From positions 1,798,001 through 1,862,000 of the forward strand of contig NZ_CP146091.1 in NCBI RefSeq assembly GCF_037023145.1: DNA of 64,000 nucleotides. The letters run 5' to 3'. The notes beneath the pieces were generated by a model. That model searched no databases and had not been told where the DNA came from. It was given only the letters and a program-made list of their open reading frames with translations. Positions 48,377-63,185 of the stretch are shown piece after piece. The DNA comes from Ralstonia sp. RRA (GTDB lineage Bacteria > Pseudomonadota > Gammaproteobacteria > Burkholderiales > Burkholderiaceae). The translations under genes and the position numbers were made by a program. The number at the start of each line of letters is the position of its first letter. Position 1 is the stretch's first letter.

Positions 48377-48461
48377 ATCATCTCCGTCGTGGATGAAAAA
48401 ATGCACCCACCCGCCCCCACGGACGGGTGCGGCGCTCCCACAGTCACGATCCGCCGTCGGC

Positions 48462-48995
48462 TCAGTCGTCGTGATTGGCAGGCAGTTCTGGAAACAGGAT
48501 TTCGGTAAAGCCGAAGCGGGTGAAGTCCTTCACGCGCATGGGGTACAGCACGCCCTGGAGGTGGTCGCACTCGTGTTGCACGACGCGGGCATGGAAGCCC
48601 TCGGCAATGCGGTCGATGGTGTGGCCGTGCTGGTCAAAGCCGGTATAGCGCAGCCGCGTGTAGCGTGGCACTACACCGCGCAGGCCGGGCACCGAGAGGC
48701 AGCCTTCCCAGCCCTCTTCCGTCTCTTCGGTGAGTGGTTCGATGGTCGGGTTGATGAGCACCGTCTTGGGCACAGCCGGCGCATCCGGATAGCGCTCGTT
48801 GCGATCGAACCCGAAGATGACGACCTGCAGGTCCACGCCGATCTGCGGAGCCGCCAGGCCGGCGCCCCGCGCGGCGTCCATCGTGTCGAACATGTCTTCG
48901 ATCAGCGCGGTCAGTTCGGGCGTATTGAAGCGCTCGACCCGTTTTGCCACGCGCAGCAGGCGGCTGTCGCCCATTTTGAGGATGTTTCGGATCAT
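48462..48995 (-). CDS. def: Peptide deformylase
   Basis: A 177-residue iron/zinc enzyme removing the formyl group from new proteins. All three motifs are intact: [10 protein letters not shown] (about 44-53), EGCLSVPG (metal Cys) and [12 protein letters not shown] (HExxH). Start at 48995 with GGGAGA site. A second enzyme of N-terminal processing (map) lies 6 kb away, but def here stands apart from the usual fmt partner, which is not in the window. Preceded by ligA. Confidence 0.97.
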   Translation of the reverse strand: MIRNILKMGDSRLLRVAKRVERFNTPELTALIEDMFDTMDAARGAGLAAPQIGVDLQVVIFGFDRNERYPDAPAVPKTVLINPTIEPLTEETEEGWEGCLSVPGLRGVVPRYTRLRYTGFDQHGHTIDRIAEGFHARVVQHECDHLQGVLYPMRVKDFTRFGFTEILFPELPANHDD

Positions 48996-49019
48996 GCCGA
49001 GTCTCCCGCCGATTTCTGG

Positions 49020-52690
<3,671 letters not shown>

Positions 52691-55600
52691 TTACGCGGCC
52701 TCCGCCATGGTCAGTGCGGCATCCATATCCACCGCCACGATCCGGGACACGCCTTGTTCCTGCATGGTCACACCGATGAGCTGTTGCGCCATTTCCATCG
52801 CAATCTTGTTGTGAGAAATAAAAACGAATTGGGTCTTGTCGGACATGCGCTTGACCATGTTGGCGTAGCGCTCGGTGTTGGCGTCGTCCAGCGGCGCGTC
52901 CACCTCGTCCAGCAAGCAGAATGGGGCCGGGTTCAACTGGAACATCGCGAACACCAGCGCAATCGCGGTCAGCGCTTTCTCGCCGCCCGACAGCAGGTGA
53001 ATCGTCGAGTTCTTCTTGCCCGGCGGTTGTGCCATCACCTGCACACCCGCGTCGAGAATCTCTTCGCCGGTCATGATCAGCTTGGCTTGGCCGCCACCGA
53101 ACAGCGTCGGGAACAGCTCGCCAAAGTGATGGTTGACCTGATCGAAGGTGCCTTGCAGCAGCGAGCGCGTTTCCTGATCGATCTTGTGGATCGCGTCTTC
53201 CAGCGTGGTGATGGCGTCGTTCAAATCGGCCGATTGCGCATCGAGGAAGCCCTTGCGCTCGCGTGCCGCGGCCAACTCGTCCAGCGCAGCCATGTTGACC
53301 GGACCCAGCGCGTTGATGGCGTTGTTGATGCGCGTGACTTCGCCTTGCAAGTAGGAAGGCTTCAGGTCGCCGGTCAGGCGTTCTGCCAGCACGGCCTCAT
53401 CCACGTTGGCCGTGGTGAGCTGCTCGGAGAACTGCTCTTGGTTCAGGCGCGCAGCCTGCTCCTTCAACTGCAGTTCGGTGATGCGGTCACGCAGCGGTTG
53501 CTGGGCGCGTTCAGCGGTCAGGCGCTGTTCATCGAAGGTGCGCAGCTGGGCCGTCAGCGCATCCAGTTCAATGCGCGCTGCACCGAGCTTTTCTTCCTTC
53601 TCGGCACGGCGCTCCAGCGCCTCCTGCAGGCCGGTGTGCGCGGTCTGCTCGTTGATGGTTTCGAGTTCGGCGCGGGCGTTTTCCAGCGTCAGCACGATCT
53701 GCTGCGCCTGGTCGGTCGCGACCTGGATGTTGCGCTTCAACTCGGCAATGCGGTTGCCCAGGTTGCGCTCGGCAAAGTGAGCTTCCTGTGCGCCGCGTTC
53801 CAGATCGCGCAGTGCGTTGCGGGCATCGCCCAGGCGCGCTTCCAGTGCTTCGAACGCCTGCTGGTTGTCTTCAAAGCGCGCCTGCATGTCGGCGAGTGCC
53901 GCGTCGTGCTGCTCGAAGGTGGCCTCGGACTCAGCGCGGATGGCGCGTTGTTCTTCGATCTGCGCGCGAATTTCTTCCAGCTCGCTGTCGATCTGGCCGC
54001 TGCGGGCGTTGTAACGCTCCATCGCCTGGGAGAGCTTGAGCACGTCCATCTGCAGCACGTGCACACGACGCGTTGCCTGATCGGCGCGAGCACGCACATG
54101 TAGCAGTGCCTGGCTGGCTTGCGTGTAAGCCGCATCTGCGCGCACGGCAGCGCTCTTGGCCTCGTCCGACAGCAGCATCTGCGCACGCACCTGCTTGTGC
54201 AGATTCTCGATTTCCTGCGCGCGGGCCAGCATGCCGGCCTGCTCGGAATCCGGCGCATACAGTTGCACCGACGATTGGCCAATCAGGTGCCCAGCCTTGA
54301 CGACAAACGTACCGCCTTCCGGCAACGTCTGGCGCGCGGTAAGCGCAGCCTGCATGTCGTCAGCGATATAGACGTCGGCCAGCCAGTCCTGCAGCACGGC
54401 ACGAATGCCCGGCTCCGTCACCTGCACCAGCGACATCAGCGGACGCAGCCCTGCTGGTGCCTCGATGGGCTTCGCAGCCGGCGGCGGCGCATAGAAAGCC
54501 AGCTTGGCGGGCGGTGCGTCAGCGGCAAACGCCTTGATCCAATCGAGGTTGGAAACCTCCAACGCGCCGAGCTTTTCGCGCAGCACCGATTCCAGCGCGG
54601 GCTCCCAACCCTGCTCGATCTGCAGCTTCTTCCAGAAGCGCGGCAGTTCGCTCAGTTCATGCTTGGCGAGCCACGGCTGGACCTTGCCGTCGGTCTGCAC
54701 GTTTTCCTGCAGTTGCTTGAGCGCGGCAAGGCGGGCTTCCAGGGTGGCGATGGCGGCCGCTTCGGCTTGCACACGGTCCTGTGCGGTGCGACGGGCCTCG
54801 TCGAGTTGCGGCAGTTGGATCTCGGCGTCTTCCAGCGCGGCCTGCGCTTCGGCCAGGACTTCTTCCTGTTCGGCCAGTTCAGCACGCAGTGTTTCGAGCT
54901 GTACGTCGTCCGGCTTGTCGAGACCACTGGATTCTTGCGACAGGCGCTCGCGGCGCTGCTCCAGTTGCAGCAACGCCTGATCGGCATTGCGCTGGTGCGC
55001 GGCTTCCAGCTTGAGCGCCTGTTCCGACTGCAGAATGGCTGCACGCTGGTCATTCAGCGTGGTCTGCGCATCGCGCCATTGGGCCTCCAGGCTAGGCAGC
55101 TCGTCCGACTTGCGAGCGACTTCCTCGGCCGCCTGCGCTGCGCGCTCCTCAGCCATGGCGAGCTCTTCTTCGGCGGCGGCCAGGTCTTCCTGCGCCTGCT
55201 CGCCCTGCGTGTGCCATTGATCCTGCTGCGCGGTCAGCGTGGCGATCTGCTGCTGGATCCGGTTGCGCGACTCCACCACGTAGCGGATCTCAGCTTCCAG
55301 GCGACTGACTTCGGCGTTGGCCTCGTACAGTGCGCCCTGCGCGGCGTGCATGGCATCGGACGATGCGTAATGCGCAACGCGCTGCGTTTCCAGCTCGGCT
55401 TCGATGTGGCGCAACTGCGCAGTCTGCGCTTCGAGATCGATCTGCGCCTGTTCAATGGCACGCTGATGGCGTTCCTGCTCGCCTTGCGCCTCACGCTTGC
55501 GCAGCAGCCACAGCAGGTGCTGCTTCTCTTCGCCATCGGCTTGCAGGGCCTGGAAGCGCTGCGCGACTTCGGCCTGGCCCTCGAGCTTCTCGAGGTTGGT

Positions 55601-56206
55601 GCCGAGTTCGCGCAGGATGTCTTCCACGCGGGTCAGGTTTTCACGCGTGTCGGACAGGCGGTTTTCGGTTTCGCGGCGGCGTTCCTTGTACTTGGAGACG
55701 CCCGCGGCCTCTTCCAGGAAGATGCGCATGTCATCGGGCTTGGCCTCGATGATGCGCGAGATCATCCCCTGCCCGATGATGGCGTAAGCGCGCGGGCCCA
55801 GGCCCGTGCCGAGGAAGATGTCCTGGATGTCGCGGCGGCGCACCGCCTGGTTGTTGATGAAGTACGACGACGTACCGTCGCGGCTCAGGACGCGCTTGAC
55901 CGCCACTTCGGCGTACTGGCTCCACTGGCCTGCGGCCCGGCCTTCGGCGTTGTCGAACACGAGTTCGACGCTGGCCCGGCCAGCCGGCTTGCGCTGGGTG
56001 GAGCCGTTGAAGATGACGTCCTGCATCGACTCGCCACGGAGTTCCGCAGCGCGTGATTCGCCGAGCACCCAGCGCACGGCGTCGATGATGTTGGATTTAC
56101 CGCAACCGTTCGGGCCGACGATGCCGACGAGCTGGCCCGGAACGTGGAAATTGGTCGGATCGACGAAAGACTTGAAGCCTGCGAGCTTGATCGAGGAGAG
56201 GCGCAC
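52691..56206 (-). CDS. smc: Chromosome segregation SMC ATPase
   Basis: An 1171-residue SMC protein. The N-terminal head has GPNGCGKSN (Walker A, residues 31-39). A long coiled-coil arm is split by a hinge (about 500-650, with PWLAKHELSELPRFWKKL and the hinge core). The C-terminal head has LLSGGEKALTAIALVFA (signature) and FCLLDEVDAPLDDAN (Walker B). It loads on the chromosome and organises it with ScpAB, not present here. The start is GTG at 56206, MRLSSIKLAGFKSF being the standard beginning; no clear ribosome site. It is the first gene of the smc-zipA-ligA unit. Confidence 0.97.
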   Translation of the reverse strand: MRLSSIKLAGFKSFVDPTNFHVPGQLVGIVGPNGCGKSNIIDAVRWVLGESRAAELRGESMQDVIFNGSTQRKPAGRASVELVFDNAEGRAAGQWSQYAEVAVKRVLSRDGTSSYFINNQAVRRRDIQDIFLGTGLGPRAYAIIGQGMISRIIEAKPDDMRIFLEEAAGVSKYKERRRETENRLSDTRENLTRVEDILRELGTNLEKLEGQAEVAQRFQALQADGEEKQHLLWLLRKREAQGEQERHQRAIEQAQIDLEAQTAQLRHIEAELETQRVAHYASSDAMHAAQGALYEANAEVSRLEAEIRYVVESRNRIQQQIATLTAQQDQWHTQGEQAQEDLAAAEEELAMAEERAAQAAEEVARKSDELPSLEAQWRDAQTTLNDQRAAILQSEQALKLEAAHQRNADQALLQLEQRRERLSQESSGLDKPDDVQLETLRAELAEQEEVLAEAQAALEDAEIQLPQLDEARRTAQDRVQAEAAAIATLEARLAALKQLQENVQTDGKVQPWLAKHELSELPRFWKKLQIEQGWEPALESVLREKLGALEVSNLDWIKAFAADAPPAKLAFYAPPPAAKPIEAPAGLRPLMSLVQVTEPGIRAVLQDWLADVYIADDMQAALTARQTLPEGGTFVVKAGHLIGQSSVQLYAPDSEQAGMLARAQEIENLHKQVRAQMLLSDEAKSAAVRADAAYTQASQALLHVRARADQATRRVHVLQMDVLKLSQAMERYNARSGQIDSELEEIRAQIEEQRAIRAESEATFEQHDAALADMQARFEDNQQAFEALEARLGDARNALRDLERGAQEAHFAERNLGNRIAELKRNIQVATDQAQQIVLTLENARAELETINEQTAHTGLQEALERRAEKEEKLGAARIELDALTAQLRTFDEQRLTAERAQQPLRDRITELQLKEQAARLNQEQFSEQLTTANVDEAVLAERLTGDLKPSYLQGEVTRINNAINALGPVNMAALDELAAARERKGFLDAQSADLNDAITTLEDAIHKIDQETRSLLQGTFDQVNHHFGELFPTLFGGGQAKLIMTGEEILDAGVQVMAQPPGKKNSTIHLLSGGEKALTAIALVFAMFQLNPAPFCLLDEVDAPLDDANTERYANMVKRMSDKTQFVFISHNKIAMEMAQQLIGVTMQEQGVSRIVAVDMDAALTMAEAA

Positions 56207-56457
56207 GTTGAGGTCGTCTCGAAGGGATCAGTAAGAGTGATGAAGCGGGCACCCAAGACATGCGCCGTCGCAATCACACCAACGCCACGGGGCGCGGGAT
56301 TGCAAGGCGCGCGCCGGGGGCGCGGATGGCGTCATCATACCATCGGGCACCCGGGCTCCAGCCAATCCGAACGGCACAAAAATGGACGAAATTTGCGATC
56401 CCAGAAGGCAAATTGCTGAGGATTTGTCAGCAATTTCACCTTTCGGACATGCCGGCA
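56207..56457. other. Intergenic region upstream of smc with an inverted repeat
   Basis: About 250 bases without a gene, holding the smc promoter. It contains a perfect 10-bp inverted repeat AAATTGCTGA-N7-TCAGCAATTT (56410-56436), an AT-rich island in GC-rich DNA. The repeat is 22 bases after the stop of the hydrolase gene at 56458, so it may be that gene's terminator or a protein-binding site. Confidence 0.55.
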
Positions 56458-57504
56458 TCAATCCGGCCTGCGCGTGCGGGAAACATCCGGGCTGGCCAGC
56501 CAGTCCAGCAATGCCCTGTGCAACGCAGCAGCGTCCTGAATTTGTGGCGCATGGCCCGCATCCGGAAACTCCACCAGCGTCGCACGCGGAATCGCCTTGG
56601 CAGCGGCCCGACCCAGTTCCGGGTAGTTGCCCAGGCGGGCGCGCACTTCCGGGGGCGCCGCGTCCTTGGCGATGGCGGTGGTGTCCTTCTGGCCGATCAG
56701 CAGCAGTGTCCAGGGGCGCACTTGGCCGAATTCGTACACCACAGGCTGTGTGTAGATCATGTCGTACAGCAGGGCCGAGTTCCAGGCCACAAGGTCTCGC
56801 CCCGGCCCGCGATACATGCCGGCCAGCATCTGCACCCAGGGCTCGTAGTCGGCGCGCCATTGGCCCGCGTAGTAAGTGGATTGCTCATAGGCGCGGATGC
56901 GCTCGGCGGTGGTCTGCTTCTCACGTGCAAACCATTGGTCGACCGTCATGGATGGCACGCCCTTGGCCTTCCAGTCTTCCAAGCCAATCGGGTTGATCAT
57001 CACCAGCCGCGAAACTTCGGTCGGATACATCAGCGTATAGCGCGTGGCCAGCATGCCGCCGGTCGAGTGGCCGATCAGGATGGCCTGCTGAATGCCCAGC
57101 GAGGCCAGCAGCGCATGCGTGTTGCTCGCCAGTTGCTGGAACGAATACTGATACGCACGCGGCTTGCTCGATTTGCAGAAGCCGATCTGGTCCGGCGCGA
57201 TCACGCGATAGCCGGCGCTCGTCAACGCCTGGATCGTGCCATCCCAGGTGGCCGCGCAGAAGTTCTTGCCGTGCAGCAGCACTGCGACCTGGCCGTTGGC
57301 CTGCTCGGGCTTGATGTCCAGATAGGCCATCTCCAGCGCATTGCCCTGGGATTCGAACTTGAACAGGTGGACCGGCGCCGGATAGTCGAAGCCCTCCAGC
57401 CGGGGGCCATACGCGGGGCCGCTCTCAGCGGTGGCGACTTGCGCGGACACACCCGACATTGCCAAGGCGGCAACCAGCGCAACGGAAATCGAGCGAAGCA
57501 ACAT
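56458..57504 (-). CDS. Secreted alpha/beta hydrolase
   Basis: About 348 residues. A signal peptide (LLRSISVALVAALAMSGVSAQ) is followed by an alpha/beta-hydrolase fold: AVLLHGKNFCAATWDGT (oxyanion region), GYRVIAPDQIGFC, nucleophile elbow AILIGHSTGGML, and a late His in FPDAGHAPQIQ. The start at 57504 has an AAGGAG ribosome site with 7-base spacing; the GTG at 57510 is too close to that site. The periplasmic or extracellular substrate is unknown. It lies between the smc and DMT genes, separate from both. Confidence 0.88.
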   Translation of the reverse strand: MLLRSISVALVAALAMSGVSAQVATAESGPAYGPRLEGFDYPAPVHLFKFESQGNALEMAYLDIKPEQANGQVAVLLHGKNFCAATWDGTIQALTSAGYRVIAPDQIGFCKSSKPRAYQYSFQQLASNTHALLASLGIQQAILIGHSTGGMLATRYTLMYPTEVSRLVMINPIGLEDWKAKGVPSMTVDQWFAREKQTTAERIRAYEQSTYYAGQWRADYEPWVQMLAGMYRGPGRDLVAWNSALLYDMIYTQPVVYEFGQVRPWTLLLIGQKDTTAIAKDAAPPEVRARLGNYPELGRAAAKAIPRATLVEFPDAGHAPQIQDAAALHRALLDWLASPDVSRTRRPD

Positions 57505-57540
57505 CAGCACACTCCTTGATGGATTCGTGAAACGCCTGCA

Positions 57541-58470
57541 CTACTTGCGTCGCGACAGCCCCGACAGCGCGCCCGCCAGGATGATGCAGGCACCGCCCAC
57601 CATCTCCTGCATCGACAGGCGCTCCGACGTGAGCAGTGCCGACGATACGGCCGCCACCACGATCTCAAACAGCATCAACAGCGCGGCGCGATTGGCTGGC
57701 AACCGCTGCAGACCGCGCTGCACCATCGCATTGCCGCCCACCAGCACACATGCCATGCCGAGCAGCAGCATCCACGTGTTGAGTTGCGTGATTGCGGCAG
57801 GCACCGCCTGCACGCCATCGAGCAGAACCGCCGCCGGCAAGCCCACCAGGGCACAACCGGTAAAGACGACCACGGTACGCATTTCCGGCCGCATGGTCGG
57901 ATGCCGCTGCCCGGCCAGGCGCGAGAGCACGTTGTTGCACGCGAAAGCCAGGCCGGCAATCAACCCTGCCCATTCCGCCGCCGAACCCGGCCACGGCGTA
58001 CCGGCCTGCCCTGACCACAGCATCAGCATGGCACCCGACAAGGCCAATGCGAGCAAAACACCGCCGCGCAGCCCCAGGCGCTCATGCAGCCAGAAGCGCG
58101 CCAACAGGGCCGTCCACACCGGCGTGAGGTAGAACAGCAGCAGCACGCGCATGACCGTGCCGTGCACCGTCCCCCAGACAAAACCAGCGTTGGTGATACC
58201 TGCCGCCAGCCCCAGCGCCGGGATCACCCAGGACCATTGGAAAGTGGGAAAGTGCCGCCGCAGCACCACGGCCGCGATCACGGCGGCCACGGCGCCCGTC
58301 ACCGACGAGGCCAGCATGCTGCCCAGCCCCCAGCCGGCGAGCAGGCGGTACGGATACCAGGAAATCCCCCAGACCGAGGCACCCACGAGGATGAACAGTG
58401 CCGCCGTCCATTGCGGCTCGTGATGGGTGGCGCCGTCTGCCGAGGGCGCCGAAGAGGCAATCGTTGTCAT
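57541..58470 (-). CDS. EamA/DMT family transporter
   Basis: A 309-residue ten-helix transporter in two EamA repeats (first WTAALFILVGASVWGISWYP, second around GLIAGLAFACNNVLSRLAG). It probably moves a small metabolite. Start MTTIASSAP at 58470 has no ribosome site; a terminator-shaped hairpin with T-run ends about ten bases before it on the minus strand, so translation start and regulation are uncertain. It diverges from the dap operon promoter. Confidence 0.85.
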   Translation of the reverse strand: MTTIASSAPSADGATHHEPQWTAALFILVGASVWGISWYPYRLLAGWGLGSMLASSVTGAVAAVIAAVVLRRHFPTFQWSWVIPALGLAAGITNAGFVWGTVHGTVMRVLLLFYLTPVWTALLARFWLHERLGLRGGVLLALALSGAMLMLWSGQAGTPWPGSAAEWAGLIAGLAFACNNVLSRLAGQRHPTMRPEMRTVVVFTGCALVGLPAAVLLDGVQAVPAAITQLNTWMLLLGMACVLVGGNAMVQRGLQRLPANRAALLMLFEIVVAAVSSALLTSERLSMQEMVGGACIILAGALSGLSRRK

Positions 58471-58485
58471 GAATCCAATAAAAAA

Positions 58486-58501
58486 CGGCGGAAAACCGCC
58501 G
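58486..58501 (-). promoter_or_regulatory. Hairpin with T-run in the leader of the DMT gene
   Basis: The stem CGGCGG/CCGCCG with loop TTTT (minus strand) is followed by TTTTTATT directly before the start codon region. It looks like an intrinsic terminator, so it may attenuate the DMT gene or block antisense readthrough from dapC. Confidence 0.5.
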
Positions 58502-58522
58502 CTTCCAGCAATGTCTTGGCGT

Positions 58523-58547
58523 GGCCAACACACGTTGGCCGTATAAT
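58523..58547 (+). promoter_or_regulatory. dapC promoter with overlapping dyad
   Basis: The -10 box TATAAT lies at 58542-58547. Just upstream, GGCCAA (58523-58528) and TTGGCC (58535-58540), spaced by 6 bases, form a dyad that would cover the -35/-10 spacer, a typical repressor position. Confidence 0.6.
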
Positions 58548-58599
58548 TTCGGGCTCCGCCCGCAAGCACCGAGCTTGCCCACCTAACCCGCCCAGCACT

Positions 58600-59799
58600 G
58601 TGAATCCGCGCCTGTCCGCCCTGCAGCCGTATCCGTTCGAGAAACTGAAAGCGCTCGTCAAGGACGTGACGCCCAGCGCCGTCCACACGCCAATCAGCTT
58701 CGGCATCGGTGAGCCCAAGCACCCGACGCCAGCGCTTATCAAAGATGCGCTCGTGGCCGCGCTCGGCGGGCTGGCGAATTATCCCACGACGCTGGGCTCC
58801 GATGCACTGCGACAGTGCATCGCCGCATGGTTGGAGCGCCGCTACGGCCTACCGAAGGTCGACCCGGCCACCGAGGTCATCCCCGTGAATGGCTCGCGCG
58901 AGGCGCTGTTCTCGTTCGCCCAGACCGTGATCGACGGCAGCAAGCCCGGCGCGCGCGTGCTGTGTCCGAATCCGTTCTATCAGATCTACGAAGGCTCGGC
59001 GCTGCTGGCCGGCGCGACGCCGCTGTTCGCTAACAGCGACCCGGCGCGCAATTACGCTCCCGATTTCGATTCGATCACGCCGGAAGAATGGCGCAACGTG
59101 CAGCTCGTCTTCGTGTGCAGCCCGGGCAACCCGACTGGCGCTGTGCTCACGCTGGAAGACTGGAAGCAGCTCTTCGCGCTGTCGGACGAATACGGTTTCA
59201 TCATCGCGTCGGATGAGTGCTATTCCGAAATCTATTTCGACGAGGCCAACCCGCCGCTGGGCGCGCTGCAGGCTGCGCACCAACTGGGCCGTGGCTTTGA
59301 TCGGCTGGTGATGTTCTCCAGCCTGTCCAAGCGCTCCAACGTGCCAGGCATGCGTTCGGGCTTCGTGGCGGGTGACGCCAAGCTGCTCAAGGCTTATCTG
59401 CTGTATCGCACGTATCACGGCAGCGCGATGAGCCCGTCGGTGCAATCCGCTAGCATCGCCGCATGGAATGACGAGACCCACGTGCGCGACAACCGCGCGC
59501 AGTACGTCAAGAAGTTCCAGCAAGTCACGCCGATGCTGGCCGAAGTGCTGGACGTAGCCCTGCCTGACGCGGCCTTCTACCTGTGGGCCAACGTCAATCG
59601 GACGGGCCTGTCGGACACTGAATTCGCACGTCAGCTCTTGGCTGCCAAAAACGTCGCCGTGCTGCCGGGCAGCTACCTCGCCCGCGAGGCGCACGGCACG
59701 AACCCGGGCCAGGACTACGTGCGCATCGCCCTGGTGGCCGGTGTGGACGAGTGCCTGGAAGGCGCGCGCCGCATTGTCGAGTTCTGCCAGCAACGCTGA
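58600..59799 (+). CDS. dapC: Succinyldiaminopimelate transaminase
   Basis: About 399 residues, a fold-type I PLP aminotransferase converting N-succinyl-2-amino-6-ketopimelate to N-succinyl-LL-diaminopimelate. Seen are FGIGEPKHPTPALIKDAL, VCSPGNPTGAVL, IIASDECYSEIYFDE and the PLP Lys in SSLSKRSNVPGMRSGF. The start is GTG at 58600 (VNPRLSALQPYPFEKL). The long frame upstream reads through the divergent DMT gene and is rejected. It is the first gene of a dap operon; dapD follows after 42 bases. Confidence 0.95.
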   Translation: MNPRLSALQPYPFEKLKALVKDVTPSAVHTPISFGIGEPKHPTPALIKDALVAALGGLANYPTTLGSDALRQCIAAWLERRYGLPKVDPATEVIPVNGSREALFSFAQTVIDGSKPGARVLCPNPFYQIYEGSALLAGATPLFANSDPARNYAPDFDSITPEEWRNVQLVFVCSPGNPTGAVLTLEDWKQLFALSDEYGFIIASDECYSEIYFDEANPPLGALQAAHQLGRGFDRLVMFSSLSKRSNVPGMRSGFVAGDAKLLKAYLLYRTYHGSAMSPSVQSASIAAWNDETHVRDNRAQYVKKFQQVTPMLAEVLDVALPDAAFYLWANVNRTGLSDTEFARQLLAAKNVAVLPGSYLAREAHGTNPGQDYVRIALVAGVDECLEGARRIVEFCQQR

Positions 59800-59841
59800 T
59801 CCTCTACCCCTTTTTTGAATCTCTCCTAGAGCCAACAAGCC

Positions 59842-60669
59842 ATGACGCAACAACTGCAATCCCTGATCGATCAAGCGTGGGAAGACCGCGCCAACCTGTC
59901 GCCCAAGGCCGCTCCGGCCGATGTCCGCGAAGCTGTGGCCAACGTGATCGGCCAGCTCGACAAGGGCGCGCTGCGCGTGGCCGAGAAGAAGGACGGTGAG
60001 TGGATCGTCAACCAGTGGATCAAGAAGGCCGTGCTGCTGTCGTTCCGCCTGGAAGACAACGCGCCGATGGCCGCTGGTGGCTTCACGCAGTTCTACGACA
60101 AGGTGCCGAGCAAGTTCGCCAACTACACGGCCGAAGACTTTGCCGCTGGCGGTTTCCGCGTGGTGCCGCCGGCCGTGGCGCGCCGTGGTTCGTTCATCGC
60201 CAAGAACGCCGTGCTGATGCCGTCGTACGTGAACATCGGCGCCTATGTGGATGAAGGCACCATGGTCGACACGTGGGCCACCGTCGGTTCGTGCGCGCAG
60301 ATCGGCAAGAACGTGCACCTGTCGGGTGGCGTGGGCATCGGCGGCGTGCTGGAGCCGCTGCAGGCCAACCCGGTCATCATTGAAGACAACTGCTTCATCG
60401 GTGCGCGCTCGGAAGTGGTGGAAGGCGTGATCGTTGAAGAGAACTCGGTGATCTCGATGGGCGTGTACCTGGGCCAGTCGACCAAGATCTACGACCGCGA
60501 AACCGGTGAAGTCAGCTACGGCCGCATCCCGGCGGGTTCGGTGGTGGTGGCGGGCAACCTGCCGTCGAAGGACGGCACGCACAGCCTGTACTGCGCCGTG
60601 ATCGTCAAGAAGGTCGACGCCAAGACGCGCGCCAAGGTTGGCCTGAACGAGCTGCTGCGCGGCGACTAA
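59842..60669 (+). CDS. dapD: Tetrahydrodipicolinate N-succinyltransferase
   Basis: A 275-residue trimeric left-handed beta-helix acyltransferase making the succinylated intermediate of lysine/diaminopimelate synthesis. Seen are [40 protein letters not shown] (start of the hexapeptide helix), [26 protein letters not shown] and [16 protein letters not shown] at 59842. It acts just before dapC in the pathway, so the operon order is not the pathway order. Confidence 0.98.
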   Translation: MTQQLQSLIDQAWEDRANLSPKAAPADVREAVANVIGQLDKGALRVAEKKDGEWIVNQWIKKAVLLSFRLEDNAPMAAGGFTQFYDKVPSKFANYTAEDFAAGGFRVVPPAVARRGSFIAKNAVLMPSYVNIGAYVDEGTMVDTWATVGSCAQIGKNVHLSGGVGIGGVLEPLQANPVIIEDNCFIGARSEVVEGVIVEENSVISMGVYLGQSTKIYDRETGEVSYGRIPAGSVVVAGNLPSKDGTHSLYCAVIVKKVDAKTRAKVGLNELLRGD

Positions 60670-60728
60670 ATAGGAACGGTGGGCGTGTCGTGTAGTCTGA
60701 CCGGCACGCCAACCAACCTGAACGCAGC

Positions 60729-61124
60729 ATGTCCGGAAAATTCGACAAACTGCGCCAACGCATCATGGGTCTTGATCCAAACACCATCGGTACCGTCTTG
60801 TCTCTGCTGCCCACCATCCTGGAGCAGGCCAACAAGACCATCGACAAGTTCAAGAACCGCAAGAAAGCCGGCACCGAAGCTGCACGCGCAGAAGGTGCCG
60901 CGCCCGACCCGAATACCCGGATTGCCGAGCTGGAAGCGGCAATCCTGCAGCAGGCCGAATCGGTCAAGCTCCTGGCCGAGCAACACGCCATCACGATCGA
61001 CGCCCTGCGCGATGAGGCCGCACGGCTCGAACGCCGGTTGAAGCGCATGACGTGGCTTGCATCCATCGGCTTTGCGCTGGCAATCGCTGCACTCGTCATC
61101 GCTCAGCAAGCCTCTCGACACTGA
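60729..61124 (+). CDS. Small tail-anchored coiled-coil protein of the dap operon
   Basis: A 131-residue protein of unknown function. It starts with a conserved-looking segment MSGKFDKLRQRIMGLDPNTIGTVLSLLP, continues with a Lys-rich and Ala/Glu-rich linker (KNRKKAGTEAARAEG), a coiled-coil (IAELEAAILQQAESVKLLAEQ to RLERRLKRM), and ends with one hydrophobic helix (LASIGFALAIAALVIAQ). It therefore probably sits in the inner membrane with its bulk in the cytoplasm. Gene spacing (59 bases after dapD, 14 before the next gene) puts it in the dap operon. I do not recognise the family. Confidence 0.7.
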   Translation: MSGKFDKLRQRIMGLDPNTIGTVLSLLPTILEQANKTIDKFKNRKKAGTEAARAEGAAPDPNTRIAELEAAILQQAESVKLLAEQHAITIDALRDEAARLERRLKRMTWLASIGFALAIAALVIAQQASRH

Positions 61125-61138
61125 TCTCGAATCCCACC

Positions 61139-62659
<1,521 letters not shown>

Positions 62660-62660
<1 letters not shown>

Positions 62661-63178
62661 TGGCCCGCAACGTCGAGATCAAGGCGCGTGTACGCGACGT
62701 GGCAGCGCTGCTGGAACGCGCCGCGGCCATCGCCGATTCAGGCCCTGAGCGCATCGATCAAGACGACACCTTCTTCGCCTGCGCGAATGGGCGCCTGAAG
62801 CTGCGGCAGTTCTCGCCCGAGCGCGGTGATCTGATCCACTACTTCCGCGCCGACAGCGCCGGCCCGTGCGTGTCCAGCTACAACATCGTGCCGACCAACG
62901 CGCCCGATGCGCTGCGTGACACGCTGGCCGCTGCCATCGGTACCGCCGGCCGCGTCATCAAGGTGCGACAGCTGTATCTCGCCGGCCAGACGCGCATTCA
63001 TGTGGATACCGTCAAAGACCTCGGTGATTTCGTCGAACTCGAAGTCGTGCTGCGCGATGACCAATCCGAAGACGACGGCGTAGCCATCGCCCATCAACTG
63101 ATGCACGCCCTCGGCATTGCCGAAACCGACTTGCTCGACGTTGCCTACGTCGACCTGCTGGCTGCCAAACAACACTGA
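62660..63178 (+). CDS. CYTH domain protein (class IV adenylate cyclase/triphosphatase-like)
   Basis: A 172-residue CYTH (triphosphate tunnel) protein. The entry motif reads NVEIKARV: the usual ExExK has its first Glu changed to Asn, as seen in several CyaB-like groups. Further motifs are LKLRQF, KVRQLYL, TRIHVDTVKDLGDFVELEVVL and a closing helix. It may act on triphosphates or ATP, but the activity is unknown. Its ATG overlaps the dapE stop (TGATG), and prmB follows after 7 bases. Confidence 0.85.
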
Positions 63179-63185
63179 GCCAAAC

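Noticed and set aside
58849..60582. 577-residue minus-strand frame opposite dapC and dapD
   Set aside because: Spans two genuine genes in antisense and has His/Arg/Val-rich composition without domains.
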